40,953 bases of DNA from Lachnospiraceae bacterium (GTDB lineage: Bacteria; Bacillota; Clostridia; Lachnospirales; Lachnospiraceae): positions 1 through 40,953 of the forward strand of contig JAEEUS010000002.1 of the NCBI GenBank assembly GCA_016290615.1, in the 5' to 3' direction. Below, piece by piece: positions 8,267 through 15,401 of the stretch (the first letter of the stretch is position 1; every line of letters begins with the position of its first letter). The notes under the pieces are model-generated. The model saw nothing but the letters and a program-made list of their open reading frames with translations. It did no database searches and was not told the origin of the DNA. The position numbers were made by a program, and so were the translations under genes.

Positions 8267-9271
8267 TTAAGGACGGAATTCATTTACTTTTAAAGTTCCG
8301 TAATGGTTTGCATGAAATGTTACCGTATCGTTGTCAAATGGTCTGAAATATACATAATTAGATGTTGTCTGGATATCATTGTATACGCCTTCCGCAATTA
8401 TTATGTCATCGCTTCCCGTTGCCGATACCCTGTGAAGAGCGGGAGAGCCAACGCTTACCTGATAATAAATTATATCACCGATCTTATTATAAAAATCTAC
8501 TCTTTCTTCTGTAATAGTTTCCTCTGTTTCAGATTGTGGATTATATCTGTGAAGCTCGTAATCTGTTGCCGGGTCGATAAAATATATCCAGCCGTCAGAG
8601 TCCATAACTGGCATATATACTTCATGTGGCCAGTAATCATCCGACTCCATTGTTATGGGATCATATATATAAAGATGATGATTATCTGACATATTCCCGT
8701 AGTAAATATATCCCCAGTAGGGATTTGTGAATGTCACAAATTGATTAATAACTTCGTGATTGTTATTTCTGTCAGTAGAAATAGCATAGATTGTTGTTCC
8801 GCTGTTCTTGATATAATTCTGATAATAGAGAGTGTTGCCGTATAAAAGACATTGTGCAACAGGATTTGTTGTATAGCATATAGAATCACGTCCGCTGTGA
8901 TTTATGCTATAAAGACCCGCTGATTTTCTGATATATCCTAAACCCTGACCGTTTGATTTAGAAGACATTGAGTAATATATACGATGATCATCAGCGTTTA
9001 TTGACACTACTGAGGTTGAAGTGATCTTTTTAGCATTTGTTTCATCGGAGTTCATAACATACAGAGCGTCAGAGTCATATGAATTCGCAAAATAGACCTT
9101 ATCATTTATCTCGCAAAACTTTCCTCCGTTATTTAAGTTGTATGCAGTATTTCCAATATAATCATCAGGATTCAGATGGCTTTTATCAATGAAATAACGC
9201 GCAACAAAGAAACCGGTTATTACCAGAAGAACACAGGATGTAATTAGAAGTGCCTTGATATTTTTGTTCAT
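8267..9271 (-). CDS. Membrane-anchored DUF5050-like beta-propeller protein
   Basis: A 334-residue protein with one N-terminal hydrophobic helix (residues 6-27, ALLITSCVLLVITGFFVARY) after a short basic start, so it is probably anchored in the membrane with the rest outside. The body shows repeated short units of the form (V/L)YF or (I/L)YY preceded by a glycine or aspartate turn (KVYFANS, RIYYSMS, TLYYQNY, YIYYGNM, WIYFIDP, YVYFRPF), as in the DUF5050 family, which is predicted to fold as a beta-propeller. No catalytic motif is visible. GGAGG lies before the start, and a near-consensus promoter is upstream. Substrate or partner is unknown. Confidence 0.7.
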   Translation of the reverse strand: MNKNIKALLITSCVLLVITGFFVARYFIDKSHLNPDDYIGNTAYNLNNGGKFCEINDKVYFANSYDSDALYVMNSDETNAKKITSTSVVSINADDHRIYYSMSSKSNGQGLGYIRKSAGLYSINHSGRDSICYTTNPVAQCLLYGNTLYYQNYIKNSGTTIYAISTDRNNNHEVINQFVTFTNPYWGYIYYGNMSDNHHLYIYDPITMESDDYWPHEVYMPVMDSDGWIYFIDPATDYELHRYNPQSETEETITEERVDFYNKIGDIIYYQVSVGSPALHRVSATGSDDIIIAEGVYNDIQTTSNYVYFRPFDNDTVTFHANHYGTLKVNEFRP

Positions 9272-9291
9272 TTGCCATCCTCCTTAACTTA

Positions 9292-9320
9292 ATTATAATA
9301 GCCAAATTTCTTGATATCAA
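9292..9320 (-). promoter_or_regulatory. Promoter of the DUF5050-type gene
   Basis: Read on the minus strand: TTGATA (9320-9315), a 17-base spacer and a perfect TATAAT (9297-9292). The -35 box is half of the palindrome CTTGATATCAAG (9310-9321), which also supplies a -35 box for the opposite direction. Confidence 0.75.
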
Positions 9321-9339
9321 GGTAAAACTAGGCTAAGAT
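9311..9339 (+). promoter_or_regulatory. Promoter of the DUF815 ATPase gene
   Basis: TTGATA (9311-9316), a 17-base spacer and TAAGAT (9334-9339), 27 bases before the start codon. It overlaps, back to back, the promoter of the divergent gene. Confidence 0.5.
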
Positions 9340-9366
9340 AAATATAGAAAATTTAGGAGTAAAAAG

Positions 9367-10659
9367 ATGAGAATTGACGAGCTGATAGTATATAGAATTG
9401 ATAAAGATGAACAGGTATTGAATGATATATCATATATTATTGACTGTTATGAAAAATTTGGTCAGGAATTTGATCCAGATGATTACATAGAAAGCTTTTA
9501 CTCATGTATGCAGAAGCTTATTGATATGGCTGGAAACCATGGATTTCATGGAAATCTATGGCACTGTTATCTTACAAATGTACTGGTTAATCATGAGAAC
9601 AGCTACAGTCGTGCAACAGAGATAGTCGGTAGTGTTGAAGGATCTATAAATGACGCAGTATTGCATGATATAGTGATATTCAAAGAATTATATGATTATA
9701 AATTCAATGATCTTATATCAAAGCTTTCAATAAAGGATTTTGATATAATCGAAAACTATAATTCCGGAACAACACCCAGTAAAGTCTATAATCAGAGAAT
9801 AATGGAACGGATCTGTACACTTGCAGAGAAGTTTAATAATGACAATACGCCTCAGCAGATGAAAGACACGCTGACAGCTTTTTACAAGGATTACGGTGTT
9901 GGGAGATTCGGACTTCATAAGGCATTCAGAGTTGTTGAGAATGATGGAAAAACAGAGATAGTACCGATCTTGAATATAACACATGTCAAGTTAGACGATC
10001 TTGTCGGATATGAGATTGCAAAGAAAAAGCTCACTGATAATACAGAGGCTTTTGTAAACGGAAGAAAGGCAAATAACTGCTTGCTGTTTGGTGATGCGGG
10101 AACTGGAAAGTCTTCATCAATAAAAGCAATAGCGAATGCATATTATGACAAGGGACTGAGAATTATTGAGATTTACAAGCATCAGTTTAAGATGCTCAAT
10201 GATGTAATAGCTCAGATAAAAAACAGAAACTATAAGTTCATCATATTTATGGATGATCTTAGTTTTGAGGATTTTGAGATAGAGTATAAATATCTTAAAG
10301 CCGTGATTGAAGGCGGACTTGAAAAGAAGCCGTCAAATGTCCTTATATACGCTACAAGTAACAGGCGTCATATTGTAAACGAAACCATTTCAGAGCGAGA
10401 GAACAACATGCATGTAACTGATACTTTGCAGGAGAAGCTCTCACTTGTCGCAAGGTTTGGAGTGACAATCTATTTCGGTTCTCCTGATAAGAAGGAATAT
10501 CAGAATATCGTAAGAGTACTTGCGGCAAGAAATAACATAGATGTTAGCGATGATAAACTTATGGCTGAGGCAAATAAGTGGGAGATGAGCCACGGCGGTT
10601 TCTCGGGCAGAAGTGCACAACAGTTTATTGATTATCTTTTGGGAACATTTATTGACTGA
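9367..10659 (+). CDS. DUF815-family AAA-type ATPase
   Basis: A 430-residue cytoplasmic protein of the DUF815 group of P-loop ATPases. The C-terminal half has the Walker A loop GDAGTGKSS (about residues 241-249), the Walker B strand FIIFMDDLSFE, a sensor-like YATSNRRH and a GGFSGRSAQQF segment near the end. The N-terminal 200 residues are a helical region without motifs I know. The family is widespread in bacteria but its substrate is not established. GGAG precedes the start. It lies 11 bases before ppk, so the two are probably co-transcribed; this may link it to polyphosphate metabolism, but only by position. Confidence 0.85.
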   Translation: MRIDELIVYRIDKDEQVLNDISYIIDCYEKFGQEFDPDDYIESFYSCMQKLIDMAGNHGFHGNLWHCYLTNVLVNHENSYSRATEIVGSVEGSINDAVLHDIVIFKELYDYKFNDLISKLSIKDFDIIENYNSGTTPSKVYNQRIMERICTLAEKFNNDNTPQQMKDTLTAFYKDYGVGRFGLHKAFRVVENDGKTEIVPILNITHVKLDDLVGYEIAKKKLTDNTEAFVNGRKANNCLLFGDAGTGKSSSIKAIANAYYDKGLRIIEIYKHQFKMLNDVIAQIKNRNYKFIIFMDDLSFEDFEIEYKYLKAVIEGGLEKKPSNVLIYATSNRRHIVNETISERENNMHVTDTLQEKLSLVARFGVTIYFGSPDKKEYQNIVRVLAARNNIDVSDDKLMAEANKWEMSHGGFSGRSAQQFIDYLLGTFID

Positions 10660-10670
10660 AAGGATATACA

Positions 10671-12809
10671 ATGGCAAAAAAAGAATTGAACAATCCTGAA
10701 TACTATTACAACAGAGAATTAAGCTGGCTTAAATTCGATGAAAGAGTTTTAAGTGAAGCAATGGATCCAGAGATAGAACTGTTCGAGCGTCTTAAATTTT
10801 TAAGTATTACTGCGTCTAATCTTGATGAATTCTTTATGATAAGGGTAGCATCTTTAAAGGATATGGTAAACGCCGATTATCGTAAGACAGATATAGCTGG
10901 TATGACAGCAAGAGATCAGCTTGCGAACATTGATGTTGAGACTCACAAGCTGGTTCTTACTCAGTATGATGTCTATAAGGGATTCAAAGATGAATTAAAT
11001 ACAAACGGATTGAAAATACTTGATAAAAACTGTGAGCTTACTAAAAAGCAGGAAAAGTTCATCGAAAAGTATTTCATGTCAAATGTATACCCGGTTCTCA
11101 CGCCTATGGCTGTTGACAGTTCAAGACCGTTTCCTCTGATAAGAAATAAATCACTCAATATCGGTGCTATTGTACATAAAAAGGATGATCCTGAAAAAGA
11201 GATTGAATTTGCTACTGTTCAGGTACCGAGTGTACTTCAGAGAGTAATTGAAATCCCTGACAACGGATACGGAAAAACAGTCATACTTCTTGAGGATATG
11301 ATCGAGAAGTATATAAGCAAACTGTTTTTACATTATGATATAGTTTCAACATGTCAGTTCAGAATTATGAGAAACGCCGATCTGACAATTGATGAGGATG
11401 AAGCTGCGGATCTTCTTAAGGAAATAGAAAGACAGATCAAGAAGAGACAGTGGGGAGAGGTTATTCGTCTTGAGATAAATGATACATGCGATGAACAGCT
11501 CGTTGCAATTCTTAAAAATGAACTTGTTATCAAGGAAGAGGATATATATTACATAGACGGTCCTTTGGATCTTACATTTCTTATGAAGGTATATAGCTTA
11601 GACGGATTTGAAAATCTGAAAGTCCAGAAGCATATCCCATCGCCGGTTCTTGAAATAAGAAATAAGTCATCAATCTTTGATGCAATTAGAGAAAATGATA
11701 TCCTGATGCATCATCCATACGACTCATTTGAACCGGTTGTTGATTTTATTAAGGAAGCAAGCAGAGATCCAAACGTACTTGCAATCAAACAGACTTTATA
11801 CAGAGTTTCAGGTAACTCCCCGATCATAGCAGCACTTGCAACAGCTGCCGAAAACGGGAAACAGGTCACGGTTTTAGTTGAATTGAAAGCGCGATTTGAT
11901 GAAGAGAACAATATAGTCTGGGCAAGAAAGTTGGAACATGCCGGATGTCATGTAATTTATGGTCTTGTTGGACTTAAGACACACAGTAAGATAACTCTGG
12001 TTGTCAGAAAAGAAGAAGACGGTATTCGCAGATACGTACATCTGGGCACCGGAAACTATAATGATGCAACAGCGAAATTATATACCGATATAGGTCTGTT
12101 TACATGCAGAGAATCGTTTGGTGAAGATGCTACTGCAGTATTTAACATGCTTTCGGGTTATTCTGAACCCGAGGTGTGGAACAAGCTTACGCTTGCACCG
12201 CTATGGCTTAAAGATAAGTTTCTAGAGCTTATAGACAGAGAAAAGAAATATGCAAAAAAAGGAAAAACTGCTCATATCATCGCAAAGATGAATTCTCTAT
12301 GTGATGCTGATATCATCAAAGCTTTATATGAAGCATCAATTGCTGGAGTAAAGATCGAACTTATCGTAAGAGGAATCTGCTGCCTTAAAGTTGGCATTCC
12401 AGGTGTAAGTGAAAACATAACTGTCAGATCGATAATAGGAAATTTTTTGGAGCATAGCAGGATATTCTATTTTGAAAATAACGGAATGCCTGAAGTTTAC
12501 TGCGGAAGTGCAGACTGGATGCCAAGGAATCTCGAAAGAAGAGTTGAGATCCTTTTCCCTATCGAACAGGGAGAATTAAAGAGAAAAGTATATCACATCC
12601 TTGAAATGGAACTGAAGGATAATGTAAAAGCACATACTCTGTTGGCTGACGGAACTTATCTAAAAGAGAAGAGCAAGAAAGAAAAGATAAATTCTCAGGA
12701 TATTTTTGTTAAGGAAGCGAGAATCGCTGCCGATAGAAGTTTTGAGAAGGAAAATAATGATTTTAGAAAAACGAGAAGGTTTACGGTTGAAACTCATGTT
12801 CAAAGTTGA
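10671..12809 (+). CDS. ppk1: Polyphosphate kinase 1
   Basis: Reversibly builds polyphosphate chains from ATP. The 712-residue protein has all four regions of the family: N-terminal YYNRELSWLKFDERVL, LTPMAVDSSRPFPLI in the head domain, HHPYDSFEPVVDFI then RVSGNSPII, and the phospholipase-D-like C-terminal domains. His438 in THSKITLVV is in the position of the phosphorylated histidine of the E. coli enzyme (His435); a second histidine lies in LEHSRIFYF. RRYVHLGTGNYND and ADWMPRNLERRVE are typical. AAGG precedes the start. It is followed closely by a small acidic protein. Confidence 0.97.
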   Translation: MAKKELNNPEYYYNRELSWLKFDERVLSEAMDPEIELFERLKFLSITASNLDEFFMIRVASLKDMVNADYRKTDIAGMTARDQLANIDVETHKLVLTQYDVYKGFKDELNTNGLKILDKNCELTKKQEKFIEKYFMSNVYPVLTPMAVDSSRPFPLIRNKSLNIGAIVHKKDDPEKEIEFATVQVPSVLQRVIEIPDNGYGKTVILLEDMIEKYISKLFLHYDIVSTCQFRIMRNADLTIDEDEAADLLKEIERQIKKRQWGEVIRLEINDTCDEQLVAILKNELVIKEEDIYYIDGPLDLTFLMKVYSLDGFENLKVQKHIPSPVLEIRNKSSIFDAIRENDILMHHPYDSFEPVVDFIKEASRDPNVLAIKQTLYRVSGNSPIIAALATAAENGKQVTVLVELKARFDEENNIVWARKLEHAGCHVIYGLVGLKTHSKITLVVRKEEDGIRRYVHLGTGNYNDATAKLYTDIGLFTCRESFGEDATAVFNMLSGYSEPEVWNKLTLAPLWLKDKFLELIDREKKYAKKGKTAHIIAKMNSLCDADIIKALYEASIAGVKIELIVRGICCLKVGIPGVSENITVRSIIGNFLEHSRIFYFENNGMPEVYCGSADWMPRNLERRVEILFPIEQGELKRKVYHILEMELKDNVKAHTLLADGTYLKEKSKKEKINSQDIFVKEARIAADRSFEKENNDFRKTRRFTVETHVQS

Positions 12810-12825
12810 GAAAGGGGTATAGCGT

Positions 12826-13089
12826 ATGTACAATTTTGATGAAACTGTTCTTGATTGTTTCCTTGAAAATCAGACTAAGCTTTTTCCTCAGGAGGTTGCC
12901 GCAACAAGAGAAGAGGCTGATGATTTTCTGTCAGAGGTAATGGCCGTAGTTGTGGATTCTCCTCGTGAAGTATGGGAGTATTTCGATGAAGAGTGCATTG
13001 ATACCGACGGGGCTGATGAGAACGAGATCCTTGAGGCTGACGAGGTATTCGAATTGCCTGATGGAAGATATCTAATTGTTGAAAGTTAG
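12826..13089 (+). CDS. Small acidic protein of unknown function downstream of ppk1
   Basis: An 87-residue cytoplasmic protein, strongly acidic (many Asp and Glu, few Lys or Arg), with no membrane segment. It has a good ribosome site (AAAGGGG) 17 bases after the ppk1 stop and ends just before a terminator, so it is very likely a real, co-transcribed gene. I do not recognise a family. The pattern of a helical first half and an ELPDGRYLIVES strand at the end suggests a small alpha/beta fold. A role with polyphosphate kinase is only suggested by position. Confidence 0.7.
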   Translation: MYNFDETVLDCFLENQTKLFPQEVAATREEADDFLSEVMAVVVDSPREVWEYFDEECIDTDGADENEILEADEVFELPDGRYLIVES

Positions 13090-13116
13090 AAATATATAGG
13101 AAATAATATGGTAAAT

Positions 13117-13146
13117 AAAAAACGACTTCTTTCGAAGTCGTTTTTT
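13117..13146. terminator. Bidirectional terminator between the ppk1 operon and the long coiled-coil gene
   Basis: Six A, a 7-bp stem CGACTTC/GAAGTCG with a 4-base loop, and six T (13-bp pairing in total). Works in both directions for the converging genes. Confidence 0.85.
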
Positions 13147-13154
13147 ATGTTTGA

Positions 13155-14756
13155 TCATTCGCCGCCTTTGATTATAACATTGATAACTTCCAGGTCGGTC
13201 TTGTCCATATTGTTTCTCTTAACTGCAAGGAACTGGTCGCTTGTGATTCCGAGGTTTCCAATCAAAAGCTGTATATCGATCGGAATATCATATGTTGATA
13301 CCGGTTCGGGTTCAGGTTCCTCTATAACGGGATGGAACTGAGCGGCAACCTTTGCAGCATCATATGCTTCTTCGAGCATTCTTGTAAGTTCAAGTGCTGC
13401 CTGATGTTCAGCTTCGGCTTTTGCTTTAGCAAGTGCCTTAGCTTCAGCCTCCATACGTTTTTCGATAGCGATCGCTTCAGCAGCGGCCTTTTCTTCTGCA
13501 GCTTTAGCAGCGGCAGCTTTTGCATTAGCATATTTTTCTTGAGCATCGAGGATTGCTTTCTCAATAACCAGCTGTTCTTCGGGACTTACCACAACTCTGT
13601 TAGCCATGGCTTCTTCAAGTTCCTTAGCTTCCTTGGCAGCAACTTCAGCTTCGAATTTAGCCCTTGCAGCTTCGTCAATAGCTTTTGTTGCCTGCTGTTC
13701 AGCCATAACAGCTTCCATAGCAGCCTGAGCATCTTCAGCAGCTTTGGCTTCAGCTTCGACTCTTGCAGCTTCTTCTTCAGCAGCGGCCTTTTCAGCAGCG
13801 AGTGCAGCTTCTTCAAGAGCAATTCTGGCTTCTTCAGCACGTCTGGCATCTTCAGCGGCTTTTGCTTCTCTAGCACGTCTTGCTTCTTCTGCAGCCTTAG
13901 CAGCTTCTTCAAGAGCTCGCTGTGCTTCAGCGGCAAGTCTTGCTTCTTCGGCAGCACGTTCTTCAGCTTCACGCTTAGCAGCTTCTTCTGCAGCCTTAGC
14001 TTCAGCTATTGCACGTTGAGCGGCAGCCATCGCTTCTTCAGCAGCTTTTGCAAGAGCAGCGGCTTTTTCGGCTTCTTCAGCAGCTTTTGCTTCTGCAGCA
14101 AGTCTTGCTTCTTCAAGAGCAGCGGCCTTTTCAGCAGCTTCACGAGCGGCAGCTTCAGCAGCAAGAGTTTCTTCATCACTGACTTCAGGGGGTGGAGCAG
14201 GAATGGAAACTTCCTGAGCCTTTGCAGCCTGTTGAAGCATGGCTTCTTCCATAGCACGTCTAGCTTCTTCGGCAGCTTTTTCCTCAGCAGCACGTCTAGC
14301 TTCTTCAGCGGCTTTTTCTTCGGCAGCACGCCTAGCTTCTTCAGCAGCTCTTTCAGCAGCAATTCTAGCCTCTTCAGCAGCCTTAGCTTCTGCTTCAGCT
14401 CTTGCAGCTTCTTCGGCGGCAGCCTTTTCAGCAGCAATTCTGGCTTCTTCAGCGGCTTTTTCGGCGGCGATTCTGGCTTCCTGAGCAGCTTTAGCTTCAG
14501 CGGCAGCTTTTAAAGCAGCGGCTTTTTCTTCGGCAGCTTTTATTGCTTTGATCTTGGACGGAAGAACTCCCTTTTTGTTCTTTACGAGATTGTCAACGAC
14601 ATTTACTGGTTCCCAGTCACGATGAGCGGAACGCTCATTGTTGTAGTCAGCTTTGTCTATCTGACAATCAGCAAGGAGTTCATCGATGGTATCATAATAA
14701 CTTCCGTCAAAGTACAGAGTAGTTGGCTTTTTAGTTACTAAGTCTTTTAATCCCAT
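13155..14756 (-). CDS. Long Ala/Glu-rich coiled-coil protein with a shared terminal module (paralogue of the 15402-16352 gene)
   Basis: A 533-residue protein in three parts. Residues 1-68 hold KKPTTLYFDGSYYD and a module of about 40 residues (20-60) ending in VNVVDNLVKN. Residues about 70-470 are almost only Ala, Glu, Lys and Arg, with many 11- or 12-residue repeats of the type AAEEARIAAEK, predicted as one very long helix or coiled coil. Residues 475-489 are a Glu-Pro linker, and 490-531 are a second copy of the module (LEVINVIIKG). A VSIPAPPPE break interrupts the helix at about residue 180. No signal peptide or membrane segment is seen, so it is probably cytoplasmic. GGAGG precedes the start. 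The same plan occurs in the neighbouring paralogue. I do not recognise a described family. Confidence 0.85.
   Translation of the reverse strand: MGLKDLVTKKPTTLYFDGSYYDTIDELLADCQIDKADYNNERSAHRDWEPVNVVDNLVKNKKGVLPSKIKAIKAAEEKAAALKAAAEAKAAQEARIAAEKAAEEARIAAEKAAAEEAARAEAEAKAAEEARIAAERAAEEARRAAEEKAAEEARRAAEEKAAEEARRAMEEAMLQQAAKAQEVSIPAPPPEVSDEETLAAEAAAREAAEKAAALEEARLAAEAKAAEEAEKAAALAKAAEEAMAAAQRAIAEAKAAEEAAKREAEERAAEEARLAAEAQRALEEAAKAAEEARRAREAKAAEDARRAEEARIALEEAALAAEKAAAEEEAARVEAEAKAAEDAQAAMEAVMAEQQATKAIDEAARAKFEAEVAAKEAKELEEAMANRVVVSPEEQLVIEKAILDAQEKYANAKAAAAKAAEEKAAAEAIAIEKRMEAEAKALAKAKAEAEHQAALELTRMLEEAYDAAKVAAQFHPVIEEPEPEPVSTYDIPIDIQLLIGNLGITSDQFLAVKRNNMDKTDLEVINVIIKGGE
13164..13289 (-). repeat. 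Terminal module, copy A2 (C-terminus of long protein)
   Basis: Encodes residues 490-531, which align with the other four copies: QLL...NL at the front, VK in the middle and DLEVINVIIKG at the end. It lacks the H-x-DW element (here NMDK) and seems to have one extra residue near its start. Confidence 0.65.
13347..14549 (-). repeat. Degenerate Ala/Glu/Lys/Arg repeat region
   Basis: About 400 codons of near-tandem short repeats encoding units such as AAEEARIAAEK (11 residues) and AAEEARRAAEEK (12 residues). On the plus strand this appears as repeated GCTTCTTCAGCAGC-like text, which also creates long spurious open frames on other frames. The region is likely prone to length change between strains. 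Confidence 0.85.
14577..14699 (-). repeat. Terminal module, copy A1 (N-terminus of long protein)
   Basis: Encodes residues 20-60, with IDELL, AHRDW and VNVVDNLVK. Nearly the same as the N-terminal copy in the short paralogue. Confidence 0.75.
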
Positions 14757-14780
14757 TAAATCAAATCCTCCATTGCTTTT

Positions 14781-14786
14781 ATTATA
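14781..14786 (-). promoter_or_regulatory. Possible -10 box of the long coiled-coil gene
   Basis: TATAAT on the minus strand, 25 bases before the start codon. The -35 region (TTTAAA near 14804-14809 at 17 bases) is poor, so it may depend on an activator. Confidence 0.4.
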
Positions 14787-14830
14787 TTACTTTATTGATG
14801 ATTTTTAAATTGTTTTGATTGGATTTTTTG

Positions 14831-14847
14831 CATTTTTTGCAAAAATG
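14831..14847. promoter_or_regulatory. AT-rich palindrome upstream of the long coiled-coil gene (candidate operator, site 1)
   Basis: CATTTTT-TGC-AAAAATG, a 17-base inverted repeat in the divergent spacer between the long gene and mscL. It shares a 13-base identical core (14832-14844) with the palindrome before the short paralogue at 16406-16423. Confidence 0.4.
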
Positions 14848-14870
14848 TTTTAATTTGTCATATATATTGA

Positions 14871-14876
14871 TATAAT
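14871..14876 (+). promoter_or_regulatory. Possible -10 box of mscL
   Basis: A perfect TATAAT, 30 bases before the start codon, with a weak -35 (TTTTAA at 14848-14853, spacing 17). A second TATAAT at 14888-14893 with TTGATA at 14867-14872 has a short 15-base spacer. The choice is uncertain. Confidence 0.4.
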
Positions 14877-14906
14877 AACAATGATTTTATAATAAAGGAG
14901 GTTTCT

Positions 14907-15329
14907 ATGAAGTCATTTGTTAAAGAATTCAAGGAATTTATTTCAAAAGGAAATGTAATGGACATGGCAGTCGGCGTTATAATCGGTGGTGCTTTTACTG
15001 CTATAGTAACATCCCTGGTAAACGATATCATCATGCCATTGTTGTCACTCTTAACAGGTGGACTTGATTTTGCTAATCTTGCTATAAAGCTGGGAGAAGG
15101 AGAGGAGGCTGCATCACTTAATTACGGTGCATTTATAGCTGCGATAATCAACTTCTTACTTATTGCAATCGTAATATTCTGTATCATTAAGGCAATAAAT
15201 AAGATGCCTAAGAAGAAAAAAGAAGAAGAGGCTCCGACAACTAAGGAATGTCCTTTCTGTCACGAAACTATTTCGATCAAAGCGACAAAATGTCCACATT
15301 GTATTTCGGAACTTCCTGCAGAAGAGTAG
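14907..15329 (+). CDS. mscL: Large-conductance mechanosensitive channel with C-terminal zinc ribbon
   Basis: A membrane channel that opens on membrane tension and releases solutes on osmotic downshock. Of 140 residues, 1-105 are typical MscL: the N-terminal amphipathic helix, the pore helix [20 protein letters not shown], a short outer loop and the second helix [16 protein letters not shown]. After a lysine-rich linker (MPKKKKEEE) comes a zinc ribbon with two CPxC knuckles (Cys115, Cys118, Cys129, Cys132), where most MscL proteins end in a plain helical bundle. AAAGGAGG sets the start. It lies, on the opposite strand, between the two paralogous coiled-coil genes. Confidence 0.93.
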   Translation: MKSFVKEFKEFISKGNVMDMAVGVIIGGAFTAIVTSLVNDIIMPLLSLLTGGLDFANLAIKLGEGEEAASLNYGAFIAAIINFLLIAIVIFCIIKAINKMPKKKKEEEAPTTKECPFCHETISIKATKCPHCISELPAEE

Positions 15330-15353
15330 TATATTTTAATATTCACAGAATAA

Positions 15354-15385
15354 AAAAGAGATACGGTTTGCACCGTATCTCTTTT
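15354..15385. terminator. Bidirectional terminator between mscL and the short coiled-coil gene
   Basis: A perfect 14-bp stem (15354-15367 with 15372-15385) with a 4-base loop; A-rich on the left and T-rich on the right. Confidence 0.85.
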
Positions 15386-15401
15386 AATATTCAATAGTTT
15401 A

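Noticed and set aside
8303-8689. A 128-codon plus-strand frame inside 8267-9271
   Set aside because: Antisense shadow of the DUF5050-type gene, without ribosome site or family features.
13108-13341. A 77-codon plus-strand frame after the small acidic protein
   Set aside because: Its first codons form the bidirectional terminator hairpin (13117-13146), and the rest is antisense to the long coiled-coil gene.
13332-14513. A 393-codon open frame on the plus strand, rich in Ser, Phe and Cys
   Set aside because: It is the antisense shadow of the Ala/Glu repeat gene: GCT/TCT-type repeats avoid stop codons in several frames. It has no ribosome site or recognisable protein features. Other long frames in 13322-14484 have the same cause.
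13347-14549. Short repeats that could suggest a CRISPR array or minisatellite
   Set aside because: The repeats keep a coding frame, are of variable length (33-36 bases) and have no constant-repeat and unique-spacer pattern.
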